NCBI GenBank assembly: GCA_024364735.1
Contig: JAGFNQ010005237.1
Coordinates: 82,501 to 146,500 of the forward strand
Length of the DNA: 64,000 nucleotides
Source of the DNA: Boesenbergia rotunda
Taxonomy: Eukaryota > Streptophyta > Magnoliopsida > Zingiberales > Zingiberaceae
Direction of reading: 5' to 3'
Made by a program: the position numbers and the translations under genes. Position 1 is the first letter of the stretch. Every line of letters starts with the position of its first letter. The notes beneath the pieces were generated by a model. That model was not told where the DNA came from. It saw only the letters and a list, made by a program, of their open reading frames with translations, and ran no database searches. Shown piece by piece: positions 21,831 to 33,257 of this stretch.

Positions 21831-22942
21831 TTGAGTAAAGCTCCGAAACAGTGGCATGAGAAATTTAATAATGTCATACGAGAAGATAGATTTAAACTCA
21901 ATGAATGCGATAAATGTGTCTACACGAAAGCTACAGAAGATAACTTTGTCATCTTGTGCTTATATGTAGATGACATACTTATCATTGGGAGTAATGATAA
22001 GATAATCAAATCCACGAAAGACACGTTGAACTCAAGATTTGACATGAAAGACATGAGCCTAGTTGATGTGATTCTAAGAATCAAAATTCTTAGAACAGCG
22101 GAAGGATTTGTTCTTAGTCAGTCCCATTACGTGGACAAGATTCTTGAGAAATTCACCAATGGTGATACTACGTTGGCACGAACGCCGATAGACACAAGCC
22201 AACATCTATCGAAAATCCGAGGAGAAAGTATCTCTCAGGTAGAGTACGCTCGGGTGATTGAAAATCTGATGTATTTGATGAATTGTACAAGACCAGACTT
22301 AGCCTACGCAATAAGCAAACTGAGTAGATACCCGAGTAATCCCGACGTTGAGCACTAAAAAGGGATAATAAGAGTATTGAGGTACTTGAGATATACTCGT
22401 GAAAATGGACTGCACTATATAAGATATCCTGCTGTAATCGAAGGATACATCGATGCAAGTTGGATATCCGACATAAAAACTCGAAGTCTACGAGTGGATA
22501 TGTGTTCACTCTGGGAAGTGTAGCCATTTCATGGAAATCTTCTAAGCAAACCGAAATAATCAGATCCACGATGGAGTCTGAGTTTGTAGCTCTTGACAAA
22601 TGTAGTAAAGAGGCTACATGACTAAGGCAATTCTTAGAAGATGTATCGAGATAGTCGAACCCCATGCCGGTAATCTGCATAGATTGTGATAGTCAATCGG
22701 TAATTGGCCGGACACAAAGCCATCTGTATAATGGTAAGTCTAGACATATATGTCGGAGACACAATATCATTAGACAATTACTCTCAACTGCAGTTATCAC
22801 TATTGACTATGTAAAGTCAAAGGATAACTTAGCGGATCCGCTAACCAAAGGGTTAAATCGAGAGTTAGTTGCAAGCTCATCAAGAAGGATAGATTTGAAG
22901 TCGGTAGAAAATGTTGGTGCAAAGAAAACCCAACATACGTAG
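21831..22942 (+). pseudogene. Copia reverse transcriptase / RNase H remnant
   Basis: First frame (21,831-22,358) reads APKQWHEKFNNVI, then the catalytic YVDDILIIGSN of reverse transcriptase, FDMKDMSLVDVILRIKI and the LMYLMNCTRPDLAYAISKLS stretch. A stop and frame changes follow (22,356-22,660), where pieces such as VLRYLRYTRENGLHY and GYIDASW mark the start of RNase H. The last frame (22,664-22,942) carries IDCDSQSVIG and DYVKSKDNLADPLTKGLNRE, the RNase H C-terminal end. The upstream palm and fingers are missing. The open antisense frame at 22,168-22,680 is a shadow. Confidence 0.88.
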
Positions 22943-23417
22943 ACTAGGGATCCTAAGAACTAGGTTCAAAGGGACAACCTAACTGCACTGACAAAAGTTG
23001 CTCACTGTGAGGGAACGACCCATTGAAACAGTAAAGGATGAAGGTTAAGCATGCGACTTTTAATGATTCAATAGAGTTATGTGAAAACTCTTAAGAAATC
23101 ACCTATGTGAGAAAGAAGTGAGGCCGCTTCGAAGAGAATTGAAGGCACAATTCTTAGAATTTCTCGCAGAATCAGGCATGCTCATGGCTAATAATGAACA
23201 CACTCATGAGAACTGAGGTGTATCAGGGAGAGTCCTGGGTGAGATGTGTCAATGCTTGCACGAACGACAGCACAGTTCAAGGACATCATGTTTACTGTCA
23301 GCTAGTAAGCAAACAGATCTTCACAAGGGAAGGTTTAAAGGGTGAAACCTACCTGCCCTATACTGGACTCAACTGTTGAATCCTATCACATATCCTGTTT
23401 CCATTCATGTGGGGGAT

Positions 23418-24418
23418 TGTTAGATATATTATGAATGGAAAGGGAGGTGGGGAGAAAAGAAACTCCATTATGAATGAAACTTTAGTCCCACATTAGGAGT
23501 TTCAAGTGAATGGAAAGGGAGGTGGAGAATAAAGAGACTTCATTGTGAATGAGACTTTGATCCCACACTGGGAGTCTCAAGGCATAATTGTTGGTTTATA
23601 TTGTTTCACAAACATGTTAGTTGTGAACAAATGCATGGGGAGAGGCTCTCTCTCGCGTGTGGGTGCGCAGGGGGGTGCAAATCCAGGGCCCGAATTTGTA
23701 CTGAACCAAGTAGACTCGTGTGCGTGCACGACCTGTGTGCGTCGAATGCCCGACCAGTTGGGGCAAAATTTATCCAAGCGATTAAACCAACGTTTTGCCA
23801 AATTTTTTGCTCAAATGTAACGGATACATTAACTGTTGATTAATGCAAAATCAGTAACCCCAGACGTTTGGATTTGGAGGGTTAATTAGCAGTAAATAAT
23901 GTTAATTCGGTTATTAATTGTTGCGGGGTCTCAACCCTATATATAGAGGTTGTGACCGAGAGCAAAAGATAGAGACAAAGAGCAACGATTGTCTTCCACC
24001 TCGTTCCGATTCCCCTGATAGCATTCGGGTACTTCGACGTCCATCGGAACCTCGGAGCACATTCGGAGGAGGACAAATCTGTTTCAACGAAACTGCATCC
24101 CGCAGGCCTCAGCAACTCTTCCTCTTCGGCTCGGGAAAACCGAGTCGGGAAGAGTGGTTCGGGGAACCCGGGTCGGGAATTCCAGCTCAGGAGATTCTGC
24201 TCAGGAATTCCAGCTTGGGAATTCTAGCTCGGGAGATCAGCTCGGGAATTCTGCTCGGGAGATTCAGCTCAGGAATCCGGGTTGGAATTCCAGGTCGGGA
24301 ATTTCAGCTCGGGAGTCTACATTCTGCATAAAAGGTAGCTCGGGCCACTCAATAGCTAAATTGTAATTTTTATAATTTTAATTTATTCTTAAACTCTCCA
24401 AAAATATATCCTCCTACA
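23418..24418 (+). repeat. 3' LTR of truncated Copia
   Basis: Starts TGTTAGATATATT right after the polypurine tract and is taken to end at CTCCTACA. A TATA box (CTATATATAGAGG, about 23,937) precedes the probable transcript start. Near its start, an about 80-bp unit beginning 'gaatggaaagggaggtgg' is duplicated (23,432-23,600). From 24,150 to 24,315 there is a degenerate array of 'cgggaattccagct' units. Confidence 0.75.
24150..24315 (+). repeat. Degenerate short tandem array in the LTR
   Basis: About ten imperfect units of 14-17 bp built from GGGAATTC or GGGAGATT plus CAGCTC, directly downstream of the LTR promoter. Possibly an enhancer-like or leader repeat. Confidence 0.8.
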
Positions 24419-24679
24419 ATTGAAGACAAAGGTTTAGAGGATGAAGCCGCACCCGAGGAAAATGTCTTTGGAAGGAAACAAGTGCCTTTGTGAGTAAGAG
24501 GCCAATGAGGGAGAACATAGATGTGCATGATCAGGAAAACAAGTCGACTTCAAATATTTCTTAGGCCGTATATATGATATATCTAACTCGGAATCGCCAT
24601 TTGAATAAAAATATCTCATATAATAATTTTAGCTAAAACTGATAAACAGTCACTTCAAAATTTAAGTACAAATCATATA

Positions 24680-25629
24680 TGATCCTCGCGAGACAAGGTG
24701 GAAGTCCCAAAGGTGAGTGATACCCCGAGCGATACGAGCGGCTGGGGTGGCGCCGACCTGGCTCCGATCTGATGACTGCCTGCAAAACAGTGACCGTTAG
24801 CAAATCCGCCAGAGAGTTTCCCCGGTCAGATACTCCGATGGTCAAGTCAGTCTCCGCAGGATATAGTAGAGCAAATGGAAATATGGTGGAAGAGAGAGCT
24901 TACGCGCATACCTGCGGCATGAGGAGCGGAGAGCTTATATAGTCAAGGGAGCTGACAACCCCCTGTCCGTGTTGACGGGACAGAGGTGTGGCAACTGTCA
25001 GCTCGTATGAGAGTACCTGAAAGTACCGCGGCATGGCGCGAGGTGCTGAGGCAGTACGAAGGTACTGAATTGGCGGGATAACCACGAGGAGTGTCATAAA
25101 TGGACAAGGTGTGTGGTACCCCGATGTCAAGCTTGTACCCCGAATGTAATAACATAGGATGGCGTAGGGACGATCTAGTCCGTAGCCCAAGCGCCGACCG
25201 GCGAGTTCAAGTGTCAAGGACTGGGTCGGGTAATGGCTAGGCAACATGGGACGCCACACGTCCGACTAGGAGAGTTGAGGCGCGGGGTACGCCCTGAGTC
25301 GGGGGTCTGTAGGGCTACCTTTGTCTGGTTTTGTCGTGGTTCTGTCGGTTATTGGATCCATGGGATGCTAAGGGAGCGTGGGTCGTCACGCGTCTGACTG
25401 AATTGCTCGACCCATGTTCGGATCGGGATGCAAGTTTAGGTGACTGAGTTAGGAGACGCTCGGGATCGACTCGACCAACCCTGCCTGGGGTCGGTCAGCG
25501 AGCGCCTTGGAGAGTTCCTAGCTCTAGGATTCTCCTGGTGAGGTCATCGTCGGCCCTTCCGCTGGGCCTCCGTGGCGCCAAGCTGGCTAGCTATGCGGGC
25601 CGAGCTATCCGTAAGCAAGACCGGGATCA
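24680..25629 (+). mobile_element. Solo LTR, TGATCC...GGATCA family, copy 2
   Basis: Starts TGATCCTCGCGAG and ends ACCGGGATCA, with a perfect 5-bp duplication ATATA on both sides (24,675-24,679 and 25,630-25,634). 950 bp, against 946 bp for the copy at 5,736-6,681, with which it shares ends and blocks in the same order. No coding sequence, so a solo LTR. Open frames inside it differ between the copies and are not conserved. Confidence 0.9.
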
Positions 25630-25634
25630 ATATA

Positions 25635-27318
25635 TAAGGTTGGCAATTCATATTATGTATCAAGTATCAATGCCCAAATTTTGTCACTCTCAGCACAAGG
25701 TACTAAAATGTAATAGTTGCTTCTACCACTATAACACTAACCCAGTAAGGCAAGTGCCCCTGCCCCCGGAGTTATGGTGTAATAGAAGGGTAATTAATTA
25801 TCATCTCATATATCTATGGTTCAATCCTCAACTACGATATATTTTGTAGAAATTTTTTCTCTAAATAAGGCGCGAACTCTGAAACACTGGGCTCCTAGAT
25901 TATCTATCATGAATACTTCCTGATTTATCCTAACGACTAATGAAAAATTTTCGTGAAACCGAATGGATCGGTGGAGATGAACAGAACCTCATTAATCGTT
26001 GTTAGGCAAGTGCCCTTCAAGGAATAGCACCCATGCTGGAAACGTTTGGGAAAATTGGTTGTCAAATTTGATATGGGGAAAAGTAAATGACCCTTCAAGG
26101 GATAACAGCCATGCTGGAAAATCAGATGTAACAAAATAATAAATGGTTATGAAAGAATTACTAACAAGCAAATTTTACAATCACTAGCAATGAGGTTTGT
26201 GGTATATTGATGATCAAACCTAGTTATTATGAGAGTGAAAAGAATGTGGCAAATAAACAATGGAGAAGCTTCTGTACAAGTGTTCTATTTACAATCTTGT
26301 TGACAAAAATGGCATGGAGTAACCTAGTGCTGTACAATGGTTACCATGTTATTGCAGAGCATGAAGAATCTCCCTCAACGAGCTGTACACCTGCATCAGC
26401 AAAGTATGAGTTTCATTGTCAGATCAGAGAATGGTGGATCTGAATAGGCACTGAGAACAGCAACAAAAGTGATTCTTTTACTAGTAATCTGTGGGGTATT
26501 CAGCCAAGTGTAAACCAGTTTGCGGAAATGACCCAACAGATCTACCGAGTAAAGAAATGCATGTACAATCACTTCCAGGAGGAAGATCGAGAAGGTCCTG
26601 TGTATTTCTCAATAGACTTCTTGTGCTCAGGATCCATGCTGCAATGGGAAAAAAAAGATGATCATTCACATTATATTTCAAGAGGGACTACTTGGCATCT
26701 GGCCGTAAAGATCTATGAAATTTAGCTCAATGCATCCTTCAGCACAACTCTTATTTTTACAATAAAGGTCAAACTCTTAAACATTCTGATACTTGTTATT
26801 GAACACAAACTTCATAGCAAGTCGACTACGTCTAATAAGAAGTGTAATCACTAACTTAAAGAGTATTTTATCATTGCCCAGTTTTTGAGTCATCAGTTTT
26901 ATAAGCACATCCAAATCAATATGATGCAGTGGGTCAAACTACCGAGTCAAGAGATGATCAGCTTTTGATTCTTCATGCCCAATAAATTCAGTCCATCCAC
27001 AAATGAGAACTCGGATGCATCTATATAGCAATTGATTGCTCCAAGCATAGAGACTGAATGCTTCTATTGCTTGGTGAACATTTATAGTAACACCATGATG
27101 TGTTTAAATTGTAAATTAACTAATCATCTATTAAAAATGTGGAAGAAGAAAGATTGATTACAACTGGCATATATGTTGGTGACCAGTGTGGTTAAAAAAA
27201 AATGGACATTAGTGTGTGCCCTCATAAGACGAAATTAGTATTCACATAATTTATTGATTGTGAAACTAAGTTTAATGTTTAATTTGTTTCTATTATATCT
27301 CAAACAATTGAACCATGT
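25635..27318. other. Non-coding spacer
   Basis: No supported gene. Two diverged copies of an about 85-bp unit ('cccttcaagg.ata.ca.ccatgctgg') occur at 26,010-26,120. Short open frames at 26,200-26,730 show no recognisable motif. Confidence 0.4.
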
Positions 27319-27332
27319 GCAGATAGCAATAT

Positions 27333-27468
27333 AAAAGATTAGTCCGGTACACAAAGCTGCCGCCAATGCGAGATCTTGCTTTACAAGAGGTTGTTTCCAA
27401 GACTCGAACTCGTGAACTCTAAGTCAGACAACAACTTTACTATTGCGCCAAGGTTCCCTTTCAATATT
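27333..27468 (-). mobile_element. Au-type SINE, 3'-shortened
   Basis: The minus strand reads GGGAACCTTGGCGCAATAG, then GAGTTCGAGTCTTGGAAACA, the well-known 5' region of the plant Au SINE family with its A and B box. It is flanked by GCAGATAGCAATAT (27,319-27,332) and GCAGATAACAATAT (27,469-27,482), a 14-bp duplication with one mismatch. 136 bp is shorter than a full Au element. Confidence 0.82.
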
Positions 27469-27482
27469 GCAGATAACAATAT

Positions 27483-28560
27483 GATTATTTAAATTTAATT
27501 GTACACATATACCCTTTCTATTTGATTGGTTAAGAAAGTTTAATATTACAAGCAAGGTTATCATTACATGATACAGTTTCAGTCTTCAACTAGAATGAAA
27601 AGTTCTTTTGGTACCATGTGCTGATACATGGTACATTTCAACACAATTCTATAATTCTATCCACTTAGCTTGCTTAGACCCAAATATATGTGTGCAATAA
27701 TTATAAAAATTGAATTAAAATAGCATAACAACAAATTAAAAAAAATATATAACAATGATTATATCTTGTAATACTTTAACGACGGTCATGCTTCAGATGA
27801 GAACATTAATTCTTGTAGCATCCCATTGCACTTAATTTCATAATTTTCAAAGGTCTGTATTAAAAAAGCTCCTAGGGAAACTAGTATTGGGATCTATTTC
27901 TCAGCATCTCCATAAATATATCAGAGTTGGACTTTGCCTGCACAATTGAAGTTGGAACAGATATACTTACAAAATATGGGTACATCACAGGGTTTTGTTC
28001 TCTAGCATGACTCCTCTTTTCTACTATTGGTAATCCAATTGGTGCATCTCCTTTTCCCATTCGCTCTCTTACTAGTGTTTCTCCTCCCATGAATGAAAAC
28101 AGAATGAAAGACAAATTATGGGAGCAAATCTTCTCAGTCTCAATCGGTACTAACCATCGATGCTTCTCTTTCCCTTCCCTCTCTTTTAAGTGTTTCACCT
28201 CCTCCCCATGATTGAAAGAGAGATCAAAGAATAAGTTTGGGAAGAGAATCTCAGTTAGCTTTGGACGGTACAGACCAACATGGTCTTGTCTGCATCTGTA
28301 CTACCAAGGCTGTGACGGCACAGGCAACATAATGACAGTCACTCAATCCAACATAGTATCGGTACTATTCGGTAACCAGCACTGTTCGGACACACCAATT
28401 GGAACTATGCAATGTTTCAAGTTCTCTTATATGTTTCAACATACACCTTCAAGTTTTTTGTTCATAGATAAAAGCATGGTGGTTATTGATCTAAGCAGTC
28501 TCTTAATAGGTAGTGAAAATCATTTGAAGCTTTTGCATAAATTCAGATAGATATCCATTT
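27483..28560. other. Non-coding; diverged tandem duplication at 28.0-28.26 kb
   Basis: Two adjacent related segments contain 'ctccc.atga.tgaaa', 'gggaag/gcaa..tctcag' and end in 'ggtac'. An open minus-strand frame (27,881-28,198) spans them but has no recognisable domain. Confidence 0.4.
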
Positions 28561-28619
28561 GTTATGTGGACAAACTAGTTCAACACAGTTTATGCAAGAA
28601 AATAATACCTATTTTTCAA

Positions 28620-30801
28620 ACCAAGCAGTGTGCAGTGAACAGCATGAGCAGAAGCAGAAAAAGGAGCTATGGCAGCAGCAGGAGCTCCTCGAATAGCTGT
28701 TGCAACAGCTGATCCTGCACCTCACCACGTTGATAAGCTTTTAGAGGAGTCCCCAGAAATGCTGATGTGGTTCTACTAAATCCACCACTCAGACTATCAT
28801 AAGCCTGCAGATGAGAATGAAAGATGTCATTGATATGGGGATAAATAGTTCTTGGTAATATCCTTTAGCCAATTCCCTCCTCGATGGACAAAAATGCAAC
28901 AAGTATATCACAAGGTAACCAGAACTTCTGAGTGTGCTATGATTGGTAAAAGTATGGTATCATTACTTCAAGTGTTGCAGATAGCAGGGTCTTAGTTGTA
29001 GTTCAACATCAAAAGGTCATCCTTGATGTATTTATAGCGTTAACTGTTTGAAATTTCCAGATAAGTGCATTCAATATGACTTCAGAGATCATGTGTAGCA
29101 GTAAAAGAATTAGTGTGGGCCAAAAATACTTCTAACGTGCTGAGAAGAAGAGGATATGGGATTATCTTTTTTAACTTCGGGTCCATGCAACTAGTACAGC
29201 CTTTATCATTGTAAAACATTCAAAAGTCATGCCTATTATTTTAATCGTTTCATTATAGAGTTCTAGATTTCCAATTAACTGCATTCAATATTACTTGAAA
29301 AGAAGTCCAGTAGGCAGACTGTTAAAGCACAGTATACTTGTTCGTTGTTATTACTTAGTATAAGCGTGTTACATGGGGAATCAGAGTAGATATGAATGTG
29401 CTTTTGACTTTGTAAAGATCAACCCATTTGTCATTAATGATCCTCATTATGCCTGAATCAAACAATGATCATACCTGCTGGATACCTTCCTGTACATTTC
29501 CTGGCTGATCAGATCGTATGCTCACTTTATTTCTCTTTATGTCGGACAATGGTCGGTATGCAGGGACACTTGTAAGGATGTATTCAGTCTGAAGCAAGAT
29601 ATCATGAGTTCCAGCTGCCAAATGGATCCCCAATCCAACAGCTTCAATTGATACGCTCTTCATAAAGGCCATTGCACCTGTAAAACAATGTGGATCATTT
29701 AGCACATTAATATTTTGTAGCCTGCGTGACAGGAGATGAATCTTGGATTGAAGAAGCATATCATGAGAAGAGGACAACTATCTCCACAAAGAAAACAAAA
29801 GATCAATGCTTACCTCTCTGCATTCCCTTTATTTTTTTATCTTTTTTATAGCTTTTTACTGGAAAATAACCAACTTTTTAGTGCCAGAACTGACAGCAAA
29901 CAGAGACTTAATGGGTGGAAGCCCTTTCAACAACTCACGAACCTAAAAAATCATTCTAATTAGCATGAATATCTAATATATTAGAAGCATAATTATTCTA
30001 TAGCAGAGTTGGTAAAAAGAAAAAGAACCTGATCATGAGCAATATCTTCCAACGACTCTCCAATGACAGTCTCACAAACATTCTTCCACCCATAAACCCC
30101 CTGGGCACAAACGTTTTTAAGCTGCAAATCAATTCCCTGCAAATAGCTGAAAACATTGATACCATAGAGACGGTCTGTATTCTTTTCATTTCAATTTTTC
30201 CTAGCATAATTATGCAGAAAGGTCTTTATCATTCAGTATCTGAAGAGCCAAAAAAAAAAAAGACATGGAATTAATTAAGTGTTGGACAAGGAGTTCTTGA
30301 TTAGACAAGACTTGCTATTTATTGCACAAGCTATCTCAAATTACAAGTTCAAATCCTAAAAAATGATCTTCTAGAATGAAGTGAATAGGAGGCGGGCAAA
30401 TAAGTACTGTCACTTAGCAATATTTTTCAAAAGGAAATTGGGTTAGTTATACATTCCTTTAAAGTCCTCATAGCATAAACAATGAAAAATAGTAATTTAT
30501 AAATTAACAAGATACCTTCCACGGAAATAAATTGAAAAGTTCAACATAGTTTCCTCTTCTTAATGCCGCTAGATCAAAATGACAGAGGAAGCTGCTGAGG
30601 AGCAGAGACAAGAATCATCGACAAGATCACCTTTTGGTTAAGGAAATCGACGTTGAGAGCTAGGTCAGAGAGGTAGATCGTTCCGGTGCTGAGCTGGACA
30701 TCGAGCAGATCGAGGCCGATGTCGCCCAAAATCACCTCGCCGAGCTTCTTCTTCAAAAGAAACTTGCAAATGCGCTTGATCACGCTCGATCGCAAAAACA
30801 T
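28620..30801 (-). pseudogene. ATG2: ATG2 (autophagy-related protein 2), internally deleted relic
   Basis: Exon 1 (30,801-30,631) encodes the N-terminal chorein end: MFLRSSVIKRICKFLLKKKL, ILGDIGLDLLDVQL, LSDLALNVDFLNQK, then a GT donor. The next recognisable exons are from the far C-terminus: 30,136-30,029 (YGWKNVCETVIGESLEDI), 29,942-29,814 (LLKGLPPIKSLFAV), 29,677-29,475 (FMKSVSIEAVGLGIHLAAGT, then NVQEGIQQ) and 28,804 to about 28,620 (AYDSLSGGFSRTTSAFLGTP). The middle of this normally very large protein is absent. One-base deletions shift frame in the 29.9 kb exon and in the last exon (QRGE instead of QRGAGAG). ATG2 normally transfers lipids from ER to the growing autophagosome membrane. 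This copy cannot do so; a functional copy must lie elsewhere. Confidence 0.85.
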
Positions 30802-32309
30802 TGGAATAGCTCCTCTCCTCGCTGCTCCTAGGGCTTGTCCATCCAATCACGCGAAGGTGAAGAAGACGAGGGGAGGAAACGAGCGTATGGTACCACGCAA
30901 TCCTTCCACCCGCCTATATATGAGCCGCATCCGACTTGGAAACTCGCAGCATCGGATGGCGATCACGTCCCTAAGGTTGGCCGCATTGAGAATATAGCGA
31001 GCGACTTTATTTACGAATTGCGGTACGAAATAGCGGCGGCGGCTCGAAGTACACGTGGTTGTGCATTTGGCCGCTGTCTAACGCGCTCATTTCGTGATTT
31101 GCTCTTTTTTTCTTTTTGTTATAATTCAGATATAGATGATCCCGCCCCAATTTTCGTCTGTCGACTAAGATAATATTTATCATCTTCATTTTCACGTTAT
31201 TTTTTAAATATCTAATTTTTCAAATATTTTAAATTTCATCCTCAAATATTTACCAATAAAATATTCATATATCTACCCATTAAATATTTCACTTTCAAAT
31301 ATCCCTAATTTAACAATCAAATATCTTATCGATTAAATATTTATAGATTTCAAGAACATTTTATTAATTTACATCTAATTTTATATTTTAAAAAAATTAA
31401 TTATTTTTTTATTCTTCAATTAATATATTTCATCTATTATTTATGTATAAATACTTTTTATATATTATTTATACATATATATATATATATATTACTTATT
31501 TAATATAATTATTTTAATATCAATAGTTTATTAAACAATATTTAAAAAAAGTTACCGTTACATCCTTTTGATGGTCGATTGCACGTTATAAAAAAAATAA
31601 TTAATGAGATTTTTTCATGATCGATTTAATCCTATAAAAATTTTTTATCGACTGTCAGAGTAAATTAGAAAATATTCATGATGGACAGTCAGAAGCTTAG
31701 CGTCTCAAAATTCACGTCACATTTGAAGGAAAAAATTTTGTAAAATACATCGTAATTAGGGATCGAATTGTGAATACATGAGAAGATAATTAATCACCCT
31801 TTTATTGTACCATAGCCCCGAAGACGATTGCACGCTATAAAAGAAACGTATGATTGTGCCTGCTGAATTTTAATATCTTTAAAATATCTCCCTCCAAGAG
31901 AGAAAAATGATTAACGAGGTTTTTTCGACTTCGGGCGATCGACTCAGTTTCACGGAAATTTCTCATCGATCGCCAGGGTAAATCGAGAAGCGTTCGTCGT
32001 AGGTGGTCTAGAAACTTAGCGTCCCAGAGTTCACGCCCTATTTAGAAAAAAAAATCTTACGAGTATCTCCATCCAAGAGAGATATTTGAGAAGGGAATAT
32101 TAAAAAAACATATTCTCTAAATATCCCTTATTACAGATGCCCCCGTACACATTCTAATAAATTTAGTCCTACGGTCTTAGTGGTAAATTTCTTAGAGCAA
32201 TGTAAAATTTTTAAGATGTTTACGAAATTAAAACATTAAATAAAAAAAACTAAATTATCGCCGACATAAAATTTTAAGTTTTCAATTTTAAAAAAAATCA
32301 AATTTATTT
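30802..32309. other. Former ATG2 promoter and AT-rich spacer
   Basis: 30,802-31,000 is the GC-richer region upstream of the ATG2 first exon. From 31,200 the sequence is AT-rich. Two diverged copies of an about 200-250 bp unit lie at 31,555-31,745 and 31,805-32,070, sharing 'cgattgcacg.tataaaa', 'cttagcgtc.ca.a.ttcacg' and neighbours. No gene. Confidence 0.5.
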
Positions 32310-32326
32310 TTTTTAATCTTGTATTT

Positions 32327-32367
32327 GATGGCAAAAGGCGATTCGCTTATCCCAGCCCCCCAATCCG
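32327..32367 (-). mobile_element. Extremely 5'-truncated SINE (41 bp)
   Basis: Contains only the SINE 3' end ('ggcaaaaggcgattcgct' on the plus strand), as at 62,822. It is flanked by a perfect 17-bp duplication TTTTTAATCTTGTATTT (32,310-32,326 and 32,368-32,384), so it is a real retroposition event, not a fragment left by decay. Confidence 0.85.
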
Positions 32368-32384
32368 TTTTTAATCTTGTATTT

Positions 32385-32899
32385 AACAAGGTGAGAGAGT
32401 CATTGATTAATTAACAATGAGTTTTGATATTTGTAGGAAGATGTTTTTTATTTGGAGAGAATCGTAATTTTTATGTTTATAATATGACATATTAAAAATT
32501 ATTAACAAAATTATTTAAAATTTTAACCATTAGAAATATCTTTACACTCCTGAATTTCAAACCCGGGTGCATGAGAAATTTCAAAATGTGCTTTATCTTT
32601 GAAGAGTGATTTACTAGAGTGAGTATGATTTTAGAGTTAATGTCACAATTTAAACGGCACAATTATAAAAGGTACTTTCTTTTGCGATAGAGATTTTGTT
32701 TTTTAAAAAAATATAAAGAATAAATAACATTAAAAAATTATTATATCAGTCATTTAAGAGAAAGCTATCTTTCTGAGATAAATAATCGATTAGATGATAT
32801 ATTCTCATTTTATTTGTTAAAAAAATAAAATAAAAATTGTAAATTTTATAGAATATTTAATAATTTAATAATTAAGATTTGATCGTAAATTATGCCTTG
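32385..32899. other. AT-rich spacer
   Basis: No gene or clear repeat seen. Confidence 0.3.
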
Positions 32900-33257
32900 A
32901 TGATGATAGGAAGAGTGAATTTGGAATGAATGGGAGAGTGAATGACGTGCAGTTATTGTATACACGTCCGATCGACGATCGACACCACCGCGGCCTTCGG
33001 CCGCCCCCGACCAACTATACCCTGGGGGCACGGTGAACCCGTCGGGATCGCCACAATTGCGATCTCGCATCATTGACCGTCGATTTCGATGGTTCACCGT
33101 TGTCGCCATCCTGACGAGTTCACCGTCCTCCAAGTATAGTTTGATTCGGGACGACAATCAGAAGCGCCGGTGGTGTCCGATCGTCGATCGGACGTGTATA
33201 CAATAACTGGTCGTCATTCACTGTCTCATTCACTCTCCAAATTCACTCTATCATCAT
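32900..33257. mobile_element. MITE-like element with about 65-bp inverted repeats
   Basis: Left arm runs from 'atgatgatagg' through 'gagtgaatttgg' and 'gttattgtatacacgtccg'; the right arm is its reverse complement, ending 'ctatcatcat' at 33,257. The arms close on GATCGACGATC / GATCGTCGATC palindromes, followed inward by a GC-rich core ('ccgcccccga', 'gggggcacggtgaaccc') shared with the element at 15,016-15,351. The target duplication is not certain. No coding sequence. Confidence 0.72.

Larger units (their letters stand above)
21831..24418 (+). mobile_element. 5'-truncated Copia retrotransposon with 3' LTR
   Basis: Begins abruptly inside reverse transcriptase and continues through RNase H, a 3' untranslated stretch, a polypurine tract (GTGGGGGAT, 23,409-23,417) and a 3' LTR. 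Gag, protease, integrase and the 5' LTR are absent, so it arose by deletion or incomplete insertion. No target-site duplication can be assigned. Confidence 0.88.

Noticed and set aside
22168..22680. 170-codon minus-strand frame
   Set aside because: Antisense to Copia reverse transcriptase/RNase H; no independent motif.
26207..26725. Two short plus-strand frames
   Set aside because: No motif, no conserved neighbour; probably chance.
27881..28198. 105-codon minus-strand frame downstream of the ATG2 relic
   Set aside because: It spans a diverged tandem duplication, has no domain, and is not in phase with ATG2 exons.
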